This document shows positions 1 to 10,720 of a stretch of DNA of 64,000 nucleotides, piece after piece. The DNA lies in contig NC_063013.1 in NCBI RefSeq assembly GCF_020509005.1, positions 1,860,001 to 1,924,000 of the forward strand, written 5' to 3'. Source of the DNA: Fulvia fulva. Its lineage: Eukaryota; Ascomycota; Dothideomycetes; Mycosphaerellales; Mycosphaerellaceae. Positions within the stretch are counted from its first letter, which is position 1. Each line of letters opens with the position of its first letter. A program made the translations under genes and the position numbers. The notes under the pieces were generated by a model, which ran no database searches, had not been told where the DNA came from, and saw nothing but the letters and a program-made list of their open reading frames with translations.

Positions 1-2
1 CA

Positions 3-380
3 ACAACAGCCCACTGGAAGCCCGACGAATCTGCGCCGTCATGCTATGTATGCAACGAGTCGTTCACCTGGTACTTTCGTCGACACCACTGTCGACGCTG
101 TGGAAACCTTGTATGCGACTACCACATCAAGAACAGCGTCCCATTGGATCAGAATGCGCGCTACCACCCACAAGGCCTTGACAGCAAAGCCTGCAAGCCA
201 TGTTTTGACGGCTGGAGGGTGATTAGGAAGCTTCACCACTCCCGTACCAACAGCATCGCCGAGTCCAGCAGCTCCGGCGGCACCGCCATGCCCATTCCTA
301 ACCTTCGCCACCGACGTGACGATGTCCGTATCGGCAGCATGGCCCGCTCAGAGGGTGGCATGGTCTGGAGCACATTCTAA
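3..380 (+). CDS. FYVE zinc-finger protein, C-terminal part (gene runs off the left edge)
   Basis: The frame is open from the window edge to a TAA at 378-380 and gives 125 residues. It holds the FYVE signature: a WKPD tetrapeptide, then CYVC, the basic RRHHCRRCG motif, CDYH and a final CKPC pair, which together supply the eight zinc ligands. FYVE domains bind phosphatidylinositol 3-phosphate and place proteins on endosomes or vacuoles. After the domain come about 50 residues rich in Ser, Arg and Gly, ending VWSTF. Codon use is ordinary, with CA and TG dinucleotides present, so this is unmutated host DNA. The N-terminus and start lie outside the window, so I cannot say which FYVE family this is. 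A similar domain followed by a short tail is common in small fungal FYVE proteins. Confidence 0.9.
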   Translation, partial: TTAHWKPDESAPSCYVCNESFTWYFRRHHCRRCGNLVCDYHIKNSVPLDQNARYHPQGLDSKACKPCFDGWRVIRKLHHSRTNSIAESSSSGGTAMPIPNLRHRRDDVRIGSMARSEGGMVWSTF

Positions 381-2160
381 ACTTGACATACCGTATCGAC
401 ATCCTCGATCCACAACGAACAAACACAACATCGCAACATTACTAGCGATGTACTATTACGACTTTTAGCACAGGAGTCCACGGCGGCCGGTTTTGGTTTG
501 GAGGTTCTCCAATTTGGGAGGCTATCACTGCGTTCAAGCGCTTCGCTTCTTCACCATTGCCTAGGCACTTTTCTGCATATTAGCGTTGACGATTAATGTG
601 ATACCCCAGTGCACACAATAGATCGTATGCTTGATCTGATTATTTTACAACGGCGTTACTTGGGATGCGGAGAGGCCACGAGATGGGAGGGCAAGCCTCG
701 TAGGGGAAGCGAGAATTTACTGTATCATTAGCAATATGAGTGCGCACAACAACGAGACGCCTAATTATCATCATCAACACATCAATGCTCTGCCCACCTT
801 CATCTGTGGTCTGATCATGCTTCGGCGTCGCTGTTTGACCACATGCAGTTGGTCGACCGGCTTGGCTAAAGAAGAAGCGGACTCAAGTGAGGCGTCAGCT
901 AGTGACATCGGCAAGTCAACGATTGGACAGAAGTGAATCCTGGCAGAGGCTGTCGCTCCTTCCCTCTTCGGCACAAGCCAGGCCTTTAACGGCAGTCAGA
1001 TCCCTGCAGCTCCCGTACAGACGCTCCTACTTCGGCATCGGTCTTCACACCACGCAAGCAAAACAAGAATAATACATCACCCGTATAGTAGCGCTACAAC
1101 GCCACACTGCTTCAATTGCAAACGGAATGCAACAAGACCTCGTATATCCATGCTCGGGACGGATTGCCGTAGCTCCGTCGCCGGCGCTGTCTTGCCGTGG
1201 GCGAAGCAACATGTACACCGGTATACCCACCACGTACAAGCTACATACTCCTTCCGGCATAGTAGCAGATCATGTTGGCAAGATTGTCAGCTACTGTATA
1301 AGCTACAGCACATAATGCACTTGTTGGGGCCACCTGGGGTTGGTCTTCTGCACACCGCTTCACGGGCTGAACAGCTGATCGTCAGATGTTGTTGGTGAGC
1401 ACCACTAAGCAAAAACTCATTCGCCGAAGGACGCGTTCTTGCTCGGGAGATCTGTGGCTGTGGTGGGATAGATGATATGGCATGGTCTAGGCCTGGCTGT
1501 GGTGAGATGCGGCAGGAATCGGCTTTGCGGCTGCAGTAGAGCTTTGAGCTCTCTTTCATCGGAGAGAAGAAGGACGCCGTGTTGGCCATGTGAGTGGAAG
1601 AGTGTGCAGCTCTAATGGTCACGATGCCTCGCAACATGACTTGTCATCAAAAGCGACAGACCAAACAACCCTATAGCACCGCCGTACCAAAGGACAAGAC
1701 CGGACGTGAGGTCGAAACAAAGACCGACCCGCAAAAAGTTGGTCGTCTGCAGACTGCAGTTGAGATGACGAGTGGCAAGGCCTTGCTGTCAGATTGGATT
1801 CCCGGTGCTCGCATGCATGCGAGCCTAGAGATTGATCTCATGGGACCCCAGCAATCTATCTGGTTGGCGCTCGGACAGTAGGCACGATCAACTTCCTGAT
1901 CCCTTTGCACCTTCTGTCGGTCAAAGTCAGTGCGGAAGCCCTATCTAAGTTTTGAACGTTGTACAACAACAACAGATCCTGACTGGTCCGGTCCGTCGCT
2001 GTCAGACTTGCACAGACAAATTTGTGAAGACTATGCAGCTTAAGCCCTTGTTTTGAGGCTGAACTCAGAAGCTGAGTTTTGTGGACCAAATAGCAAAGGG
2101 ATATTGTGAAACTGGAGATCTCGATTTGGAAAGTACAGGGCATTGGTTTGCAAGGTGTGA
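381..2160. other. Host intergenic DNA, no supported gene
   Basis: The sequence has normal dinucleotide balance, with CA and TG common. It probably begins with the 3' UTR of the FYVE gene. Several short frames (up to 116 aa on the minus strand at 1287-1637) overlap each other on both strands. They have no recognisable domain, motif or intron structure. I see no tRNA, rRNA or tandem repeat. Confidence 0.6.
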
Positions 2161-2600
2161 AAAACTATGTCATTTAAAAGCAGTGTCTTATTAGCTCTTA
2201 TATAGGGCAAGTTATAACTCTAAATTAGTTATCGCAATCTCCTCGGCTAATACCTATTATATCCTTATACTCTATAATACTTATTTTCACCTTATAATCT
2301 TATCTTACGCTATAATTTTATATTATCTTTTTATACACCCCCTTAGAGTTTTAAAGTAAGGTACTTTAGGACTTTAACTTCCTTACCGAGTACCTTAAGA
2401 GCTATAGTTACCTTATTAATCTTACCCTTAATATCCTTAATTAAGTCCTTAATCTCCTTCTTATTACTAGTAGAGGTCTTCTTCTTTTAGGAAGGGCTAT
2501 TACTCTTATCCTTATTACTAGGTTCCTTAGCTCGCTTCTTTAAGGGTAAAACGGTATTCTTAAGTATATTACTAATCTTATTAACAAGCCCTTAAATACT
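2161..2600. repeat. Unidentified RIP-altered repeat fragment
   Basis: CA and TG become rare and TA abundant near 2165-2190, marking the start of the RIP-affected block. The minus strand between about 2360 and 2570 reads as a lysine-rich stretch (for example KKEIKDLIKDIKGKINKV) ending in LTLKL and a stop. This looks like the C-terminal tail of some mobile-element protein, but no family can be assigned. Its right edge is set by the LTR that begins at 2601. Confidence 0.5.
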
Positions 2601-3119
2601 TGTTATAGTCTCCCTATAGAGTATATAGAAGGTAGGGACAGAAGAGCCTTAGAGTACTTAGAAGTCGTTAAGAAGTGAAAGTCTAGCTTAGTATATAAGC
2701 GCTAAGAATTATATACCCCGTAATATTTACTACGGGACCTAGCCCTCCAAATTTACTACTCTACTAACCCTTAATAGATTTACTTCGGCTCGTAACTATA
2801 TGACTTACGGTACTCCCGCGAGTACCCGCGACTACGGTAGACCCTAGAAGAAGCTCGTAGAAGACTCGGAACGTAGGATAGGTTAGAATAAGGTTTTGAG
2901 CAAAGCTACTAAGCGCGGCTTCGTACGGGTTAGCCCTATTAATGCGGGGACACGTACTCGCGAGGGTCGCGTATAAATATCTGGCCTTCCCTAGGCCTCT
3001 CTTACTTTCTTCGTCTTTTATTTTATATAGCAATTATACTATACCCTTTATATCTATACTTCGTACCTACATTCTCGCTTTTATTCTTATATCTTATAGG
3101 CTAGGCTCTCGCCCTAATA
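2601..3119 (+). repeat. Gypsy B copy 1, 5' LTR
   Basis: 519 bp, starting TGTTATAGTC and ending CCCTAATA, where the other copy's outer edge keeps CCTAACA. It is near-identical, apart from C/T and G/A differences, to the reverse complements of 20723-21242 and 26494-27013. A TATA box (TATAAATAT) lies at 2972, and the presumed RNA start motif GTCTTTTAT lies 41 nt further on at 3013. Confidence 0.92.
2972..3021 (+). promoter_or_regulatory. Gypsy B LTR promoter: TATA box and presumed RNA start
   Basis: TATAAATAT begins at 2972 and GTCTTTTAT begins at 3013, 41 nt downstream. In the less mutated copy 2 the same 9-mer is GTCTTTTGT. That 9-mer is complementary to the sequence 2 nt after the LTR (3122-3130), which supports placing the RNA 5' end here. 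The start site is inferred. Confidence 0.55.
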
Positions 3120-3121
3120 TT

Positions 3122-3130
3122 ACGAAAGAC
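3122..3130 (+). other. Gypsy B copy 1 primer-binding site, self-complementary to its own LTR
   Basis: ACGAAAGAC starts 2 nt after the LTR end and pairs with the LTR 9-mer at 3013-3021, as judged from the less mutated copy (GTCTTTTGT, one G-U pair). No TGG start typical of a tRNA 3'-end primer site is present. It is one of three families in the window with this arrangement. Confidence 0.55.
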
Positions 3131-6100
3131 TAATAAACCGTTAACTACTCGAGTCATCCTTATAGGTAACTACGCTACCGATAGAGGTGTTAACCTCGAT
3201 AACTAAGACACTCTATTCTACTTTAGTAAGTAGGCTAATATCCCCTTCTTAAACGCCGCTACCTTCGGTACCTAGGTAAACGCTAACCCCGATACCGCCT
3301 ACGCTCTTATTAACCGTACCGTCTCCTCTTTCCGTAAGACCGCCTAGTAGGTCGAGTAAGTAAATAACTAAGTAATATACCTTTAAGGTATTATAAACAC
3401 CTTCTAGAACCTCGTCCCGTACGCCGACGACAACCGCCGCTAGTACTTCTCTAAGAAGGTTAACGACCTAGACGAGTTCGACGGTAATAAGAGCAAGTTT
3501 AAGGCATTTAAGACATAGCTCACTATTAAGCTATTAGCCAATACCGACTACTTTCCCTAAGAGAAGGACAAGGTCACGTACGTCTTCTCCCTCCTTCGGG
3601 GAGACGCCGCGGCTTAGGTATAATACTATATCGATAACGCTACGTAGACTATCGGCTACCTAGACGTCCTTACCTTAATATAGGACCTCCGTGCTACCTT
3701 TAGTAATCTAGACCGTAGAGCCACCACCTAGAACGCTATCTATAACCTCCTCTAGAAGAATAAGAGCTTCGTAGAGTACCTCGCGGCCTTTAACCGCGAC
3801 ATCGGGTTTACCGGCTATAATAAAGAGACTAAGAAGAGCACTCTCCGCCGTAGCTTATTAGTAGAGCTTCTTTAAGCCCTCGAGGATAAGGACGTCGGTA
3901 CTATAAGCTTCCGTAAGCTCGTCGAGACCTACTAGCGCCTCGACTCTAATATAAAACATACCGCCTCTCTCCTCGCTTCCCGTTATTAAGGTCGTTAGCC
4001 TCGTAGTCCCGGAAGCCACTTCGCTACTCTACTAGGCGCCGCCGCTCCTATAGCTCTCCCTCCCGTCTCTATAGGTAACGCTATAGATCTTAGCGCTAGT
4101 ACCGCCGTCTCTCGAGTCTAGGGCCTCGTTAACGGTAAGCTTACTCCCGAAGAGAAGCTTCGCCGTCGCTAGGCCGGACTCTATACCTACTACGGCGGTC
4201 TAGGCTATATCGTAGTTAACTATCTATAGCTCGCTACCCGTAACGCCCGTAACCCGGTTCGCGGCGCTATCGGCGCTATCGAGCCTACTCCTACTACTCC
4301 CGCTAAGTAGGAAAAAGCCTAGGTCTTCCTTATCGACGCGATAAAGACTAAGAATAACGTTTACCGAAAGTGAAGAGAGGAAAGAAGTTAAGGATCAATA
4401 TAGTATAGCTAGACCTATACGACGAGACGGGTAAGGACTACGCTTATAAACCGTTCGTTACGAATGTAAATATCGGCTTAAAGAAACTCTCTTCTTCCGA
4501 TCTTACTCTTATAGATACTAGCGTACTAGGCGAGTCTTTTATAGACTATAAACTCGCGACCTCTCTTAACCTCGAATCCTAGGAACTAAAGTACCCTCGT
4601 ACCCTTGAACTCTTTAACGGTACGGAGACTACTACTAGTAAGATTACTTATGTTATATATACGTTAATCACCCTCGGAGGTAAGCGTATGTCGATTACTA
4701 GCTTCCTTACGTCCCTACCGTATTAGAAGTTTATCCTCGGCCTCCTCTAGTTTAGACGATACTAACCTATTATCAACTAGACTTCCCTTACTATTAGCTT
4801 CCCTCTAGAAGCTCCTCCGGTACCTCCGCCTTCTCCGCCGCCTTAGCGCGGTCCTAAGTATACTAAGATCTTCTAGGTAAACGCCGCTACCTTTACTACT
4901 ACTACTAAGTAGCCTAAAGCTTAAGTCTTCGCCGCCTCTCTCCGCTATATCGACATCGCCCTCGAGAAGCTCGATAAGAAGCGTATACCTACCGACCCTA
5001 CTACGAAGGTCCCTCCTTAGATATACTATATCCTCTACGTATTCGATACTAAGGCCGTAGACGAGCTGTCTCCTTATCGCCCTTATAACTACAAGATTAA
5101 GCTAGAAGAAGGTATAGAGATACCGTTCGGACCGCTATATTCTATATCCCGAGAAGAGCTTATCGTCCTTAAGAGATACCTCGAAGAGAACCTAAAGAAG
5201 GGGTTTATTCGAGCGAGTCGTTCTAGCGCTAGTAGTCCCGTTATATTCGTTAAGAAGCCCGGCGGTAGTCTACGCTTCTACGTAGACTACCGAGGCTTAA
5301 ACGCTATTATAAAGAAGAACCGCTACCTAATACCGTTAATTTAGGAGACGCTCGAGCGCCTCTCTAAGGCCAAGTACTTTACTAAGCTCGATGTTATTAC
5401 TACGTTTAATAAGTTACGAATAGTAGAAGGATACGAGTATCTTATAGCCTTCCGTACTCGCTACGGGCTATTCGAGTCGCTCGTTATACCCTTCGGCGTT
5501 TATAACGGGCCTAGTACCTTCTAGAACTTTATTAACGACATCCTTTAGGAGTTCCTCGATTAGTTCTATACTACCTATATCGACGACATCCTAGTCTATA
5601 GCGAGACTAAGCAGGAGCACCGCGAGCACGTCTATAAGGTCCTTTAGAAGCTCGTAGACGCCGGCTTATAGCTCGATACCGACAAGTACGAGTTTAAGAA
5701 GACCGAAGTCAAGTTCCTTAGTTTGATTATTACCGTAGACGGCATTAAGATAGACTAAGAGAAGATCGACGCTATCGTCGAATAGGATGCTCCTACGAAC
5801 GTTAAGGAGGTATAGGGTTTTCTAGGCTTTACTAACTTCTACCGCCGCTTTATCTACGTATTCTCGGGCGTAGTACGCCCTTTAACGAAGCTTACGCGTA
5901 AGGGTAAGAAGTTTGCCTAGACCGACGAATACTAGGAGGCTTTTAACTTGCTTAAAGCGAAGTTTATTAAGAACCCGCTTCTATAGCACTTCGATTTCGA
6001 ACTAGAGACCCGTATAGAGACTAACGTATCCGACGGCGTAGTAGGCGGTGTCCTACTATAACGCCGCTCGCCTAAATCTCCCTAGTTACCTATCGCCTTC

Positions 6101-6356
6101 CTCTCTAAGAAGATGACCGCTACGGAGTATAACTACGAGATCTATAATAAGGAGCTTCTCGCTATTATTAAAGCTTTTAAAGAGTAGCGCCCCGAGCTCG
6201 AAGGCTCTACTATACCCGTCTAAGTAAGCTCCGACCACAAGAACCTCGTCTACTTTATAAAGAGCAAGCTACTTAATCGTCGCTAGGCCCGCTAGAGCGA
6301 GTTCCTCTCCCGGTTTAACTTTATAATCTCGTATACGCCCGGTAAGGCTAACTCGA
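3131..6356 (+). pseudogene. Gypsy B copy 1 gag-pol remnant, RIP-inactivated and truncated
   Basis: Reading through many RIP stops, the order is as follows. Gag has a CCHC-like knuckle near 4171-4219 (pattern YxxYGGLGYIVVNY, with the Cys and His codons mutated to Tyr). Protease follows near 4500-4550 (LIDTSVLGESFIDY, from an LIDTG-type site). RT starts near 5190 ([19 protein letters not shown]), with its active site near 5576-5600 ([15 protein letters not shown]). RNase H follows from about 6000 and stops abruptly at 6356. The encoded proteins would have packaged and copied the element's RNA. Dozens of TAG and TAA codons rule out any function. Confidence 0.88.
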
Positions 6357-7924
6357 GTTTACTACTATTACGTAATCTAAGGTATCTATTTCTAGAATAG
6401 TCTCTCGCCCTAGGTAGAAGTGTTTTAAGGTAGGCGTATCGATAAATGCTTGCTTTAATACCTCGAACGCCTATTAATATACTAGAGACTAGTCCTATAG
6501 GACATTCTTCCTCGTAAGCTTCGTTATAGGTAAGTAGATCTTACTAAAATCCTTAATAACCCTACGGTAGAAGTTAGTAAACCCTATAAACAATAAGATA
6601 TTAGTAATATTCGCGGGTATAGGCTAATTCTTAACGTATTTAATCCTAGCTAGGTCTATCTTAATGCCCTTATTTGTAATAATAACACCTAGATAAGTAG
6701 TCTCGTATCTAAAGAACTCGTATTTGTTAATATCTAACTAGAGCCTGGCGGTATCTAGCTTTTATAGAACCTTTAGGACATATTAGACATGCTCTCCTCT
6801 TGTCTTACAAAAGACAAGTACGTTTTTAAGATAACATAGTACGAAGTTATCTAGAAACTCCCTTAGTATATCGTTCATAAGTAACTAAAACGTTCCTAGT
6901 ACATTATATAGTCTAAAAGGTATAACTACGTACTTAAACTGCCTATATCTAGTAGTAAAGGCCGTTTTCTACTCGTCTCCTACTATAATACGGATACGAT
7001 TTAACGTAGCGATAACATCTAGCTTAGTGAACTATTACGCGCTAGTAATACGATCTAAGGTCTCTTAAAATAGTAGAATCGGGTAGCGACTCTTCGTCGT
7101 AAGCGCGTTTAGAGCTCTATAGTCTATATATACTCGTAGCCCTCTACCTAGCTTTTTGACTATTAGAATAGGTACTACTACTAGTAATACGCTTCTCTAA
7201 ATAAAACCTTTCTTAAGTTAGTCGTCGATCTACTTCTTAATCACCTCGTTCTCTCGTATAGAGAAGGAGTATAGTCTTCGAAATAGCGGTGTCTAACTAT
7301 TCTTTAGCTTAATCTTATAGTCTACGCTAGGCCGTTACGGTAGGACCTTATCTACTTCCTTACGGCTAAATAGCCTAGCCATTTCCCTAAACTCTACTAG
7401 TAATAAAGGGATAGGATCCTAGTCTTTGTCCTTACCGTTTATAAAACGTTAATAGTCGTTAGCTAATATAGTAGAGGCGTTAAGTTACCGCTAGGTATAG
7501 TCACCCCGGGGCTCCTCCTATCTATCTATATTTTCTTAAGTGTTAGTATCTACTAATATCGCCGCGTTACCTCCTAGTACTAGCTTCGCTCTTATACCGA
7601 AAGCCTTTAGTATATACGCGGATAGCGGGTTTCGCGCGACTTACTTATTAGGATTTTCTTTTAGGTTAAATATCTATATTATATATACTTTATAGCCCTT
7701 CCTCCGGCTTATACGCCGAAGTGCTTCTATATTAATAGGCTTAATATCGATCTCCGGCTCAGTCTCGACCTTTAGTTCTTTCTTCGTTCGACGCGCTAGG
7801 CGCTTAAGTATTTTAACCCTATCGGCGGGTAGTAGCTAGCGGACGTAGTAAGACGGTTCCGGTTTATTATAGGTGTCGACGGTATGTCGTATTACTACCT
7901 TCGTCGTATACGTCTCCTATACTA
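6357..7924 (-). pseudogene. Gypsy C pol remnant: spacer, RT and part of RNase H
   Basis: On the minus strand, from right to left, there is an acidic and basic spacer (near 7700-7880), then RT motifs ([17 protein letters not shown] near 7130-7190, then FTTRYRQFKYVVIPFRLYN). The active site reads YLKN near 6825-6840, where YLDD is expected and G-to-A changes explain the loss. Connection and RNase H sequence (GRETILEIDTLDY) then run to 6357. Stops typical of RIP interrupt it. It is the downstream end of the family C copy whose gag lies at 56690-58200. The frame ends inside RNase H, so the 3' end and 3' LTR were lost at the junction with gypsy B copy 1. Confidence 0.85.
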
Positions 7925-8960
7925 GATAGATAGATTTGTTATTCCCCTATTCTAGGACCCTATCCGGCCTATATAGGTATATATCTATTATTATATATAA
8001 AGGGAAACTTGAATAGGTAAAAACCCTTCCCGCCCTCGACTACTCCTTATCTAGATTAGCTTTCCCTCTGAACGTACGTAGTCTATATTACTACCCCGTT
8101 AGCCCCCGCTCCTAGCCGGTCTCGTCGCGCTACGTCGTGTCCTCTCTTCCTATACTACTCTTACTAGGCGGTACTGTTCTAGCTAGCCCTTCTCTAGTAT
8201 CTAGTTCGTAATACGCCGTAGGTCCTTAGCGTTGTTAAGAAGTGCCCTAATCGTCCGGTTCCTCGCCTTTACTATCTACTCCCCCCTTCCTAGCGACTAC
8301 CTTAGATAGACGAGGAGTACGTACCGTACGTTCTAGGAGTAATAGCCGTAGGGGTAGCTAGTATTCGTATATCCTAGAACCTTCCTCTATAATAGGTACC
8401 CCTAGAGGCCGATATATTCGCTTTGTAGTTAGGTTACTATACTACTCTATACCCTCGTAAGGCGGTAGTAGATAAGCTTCGGGGGGTACTTAACCGCGGA
8501 TCTCGTAGCTAACTATTCCTTAGGTTGTCCCGCTAGCTAAGGGCGTCTACTATACTCTATACCCTAGTTGTTCTACCTCTCTTTCTATAGTTACTCTATA
8601 AACGACTTCTTACCTTCCTATCGTATTACTAGCTATTCGTCCCTTACCCGGTAGTTCGGCTCGTTCCCGGGTCGAATGCCCTTATACGCTAGTACTAATT
8701 CGCGGGCCCTTACGACTATACTAGCGATAACCTTCTATACTAGGTACTATACCGACTTACCTAAGTAGGAGGTCCGTAGTCCCTAGATATATAGGTCGAT
8801 CGGCGGTATAGCGGTCTCGTACTTAAGTATCCTTATTAGTATCGACTTATATACCCCGGTGACCTTCCTTAGGCATTAGTTTTAGATCTTCGCTAGCGGC
8901 GCGACGAGTCCCTTCGATAGGTAGGCCCTCTTGCCTAAGGACTATACTTAGCTACTATAG
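7925..8960 (-). mobile_element. LINE-1b, 5'-truncated RIP-altered LINE inserted in gypsy C
   Basis: Its reverse complement matches the 3' kilobase of LINE-1a (51350-52400). It includes the ORF2 C-terminal region, a Cys/His cluster, the GGGTTTTCACC-like 3' UTR block and an (ATCT)n tail at 7922-7934. Identity to LINE-1a begins just after the shared CTTAC near 8955-8960, so the copy is 5'-truncated, as is usual for target-primed insertions. I found no convincing target-site duplication. Gypsy C sequence lies on both sides. Confidence 0.8.
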
Positions 8961-10542
8961 TAAGGAAGGAATCGTATTTAGTAAGCTAGCTACGAGATAA
9001 GGTAATAAGTCTTAACCGCGCTTTCCTACTTATCTAGTACTACCGTATAGCCTCGTTTCGAGAGGTTAGCCCGGAGTAAAAGCTTCCCTCTACGCCCTCC
9101 CTCCCTATTTACTCCTTAAGCTAATATCTACCTCTATAGGCCTAAGCCCTTTAGTGCTCTCTATTAATCGATATACGTATCCGTCCTCTCGGGCTATATA
9201 GACAGTATTAGCCGTCGCTACTAGTATATACTACGCCCTAGGTTTTGACGCCCTTCGCGTTACCGTAGCCTATCTCTAGAAAGCGGCCGTCTATACCTCG
9301 TAGGTTTGCTCGGGGCATACACTACGCCGGGTAGCGTACTCCTTACGTTTCTACCTACTAACTAATATAAAGTTCCTTATTACCCTACCCTCGATCCTCC
9401 CCGATTATAGAACTAATCTACTTATATTATACGTCTTTTCCCCGTCCTAATAGCCGTCTTTTCCTTACTTAGGCTATCGTCTTTTCCTCGTCGTAATCTA
9501 CTATATTAGACTAGGTGCGTTATATAGCGGGATAGGTAGTGCCTTAGGCAAAACCCTCGTTCCCTTACCGGGTATTTAATAGGCCCTTATAGGCTTCGTC
9601 GCGTATCTACCTACCTACCGTATTACCCGCTAGTAAATACTAGATTGTTTTGTAGTCCGCTCGACGCCGTCGTATAGTCCGCTTAGTTGTTATTCTATAG
9701 TCCGCTCGTCTAATATTCGTCGCTTAGCCCGCTTAGTTTACGGTCTCCGGAGGTAAAAATTCTATACTTATACTAGAGGTGTCCTATCGAGCGTATAGGC
9801 CACGGTTCCGCGCCCTTCTTATACGTAGAAAGAAGAGGGACTCGCTCCCGATACGAGTACACGCTCGTCGGATAGCTTTTATACCCGTTTTGCTAGTAGT
9901 CCTCTATTCGCCGCGGCTTCGCCTACGTTACGCGCCCGTCGCGCCTACGACGCTCTAGCGTAAGAATACTTAGCTCTCTCGTAGTAAGACGAGAGGTTCG
10001 TAGCCGATACTACGTATAGGTAATTCTTGTCGTCGACCCGTATCCTATACTACTATAGGTTCGTCTTTATCCTCTATATAGGGTTTAGCGTAATTAGATA
10101 GAGCTTAAGGTCGTAAACTCTCTAGTACTAGTATCTCGGTCTAAAGAACGCCTCTTAGTATAATACCCTTGTCGTTAATAGACTATACGTATACTAGTTT
10201 AGTTCCGAGTATATAGTTCTGTCGACAATTTAGTAAGAATAGAGTTATAGTTCCGAACGTATAGTAGAACGTAGGTTAATGCTCGTCGTACTAGGGACGG
10301 CCGAGGACTATATTATATTCTAGTAATACGTAGTAGCTAGACCTAGTCTCTACGTAGTTACCGATCTAAATCTATACCGTTGTTCTATAAGTAATAAGGT
10401 TACTAGTAGGTCGGCTATCTACTAATATTAGCCCTAACGGATTAGGTAGCTATATTATATTAAGGTTGTTCTTATACGTAAAGTTAATACTAAAATATAT
10501 AGAGTTAGTACTATTATTATAAAGGGTTTAAGTAGGGATCTT
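8961..10542 (-). pseudogene. Gypsy C remnant: protease and downstream pol spacer
   Basis: On the minus strand a retropepsin-like segment lies near 10180-10440 (LVDSRPTSNLIT, then NIVLGRP). It is the piece expected between the gag zinc knuckle (42300-42345) and the RT (6357-7924). Between about 8961 and 10100 the translation is a long, poorly conserved spacer rich in Arg and Ser that I cannot assign to a domain. RIP stops occur throughout. Confidence 0.7.
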
Positions 10543-10560
10543 TCTATTTACTATATATAG
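10543..10560. repeat. LINE-4 target-site duplication, left copy
   Basis: The 18 bp tctatttactatatatag is repeated exactly at 41943-41960, across 31 kb. It marks the original insertion point of LINE-4 in the gypsy C protease region. Confidence 0.93.
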
Positions 10561-10599
10561 ATAGATAGGTAGATATTTCATTAAGCTGTTATAGTGCCC

Positions 10600-10720
10600 T
10601 TTAGCCTATATAGCTATACTATCTTGTTTTTGTATATATAGAGGGGAAACCGTATTAGTAAAAACCCCTCCTCCTTCCCGCCTATCTTTTCCTCCTAGTT
10701 ATCGTCTTAAATTTCCCTTA
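10600..10720 (-). other. LINE-4 3' UTR with the module shared by three LINE families
   Basis: The minus strand contains GGTTTTTACTAATACGG followed by TTTCCCC, then CTATATAGGC and an A-rich block before the (ATCT)n tail. The same order is seen in LINE-1a near 52296-52399 and in LINE-3 near 63830-63942. Confidence 0.6.

Larger units (their letters stand above)
2601..6356 (+). mobile_element. Gypsy family B, copy 1: 5' LTR plus gag and part of pol, 3' end missing
   Basis: It starts with a 519-bp LTR and continues through gag, protease, RT and part of RNase H, collinear with the complete copy at 20723-27013 on the other strand. Identity to that copy stops in RNase H at about 6356, where the sequence passes directly into minus-strand gypsy C RNase H. 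The rest of pol and the 3' LTR are not found beyond the junction, so this is a deletion or recombination product rather than a simple insertion. Differences from copy 2 are RIP-type transitions. The expected 5-bp flank on the left is atact (2596-2600), but no partner can be checked. Confidence 0.9.

Noticed and set aside
1287..1637. 116-codon frame on the minus strand in host DNA
   Set aside because: It has no domain, no supporting context and overlaps frames on the other strand. It is typical of chance in GC-balanced DNA.
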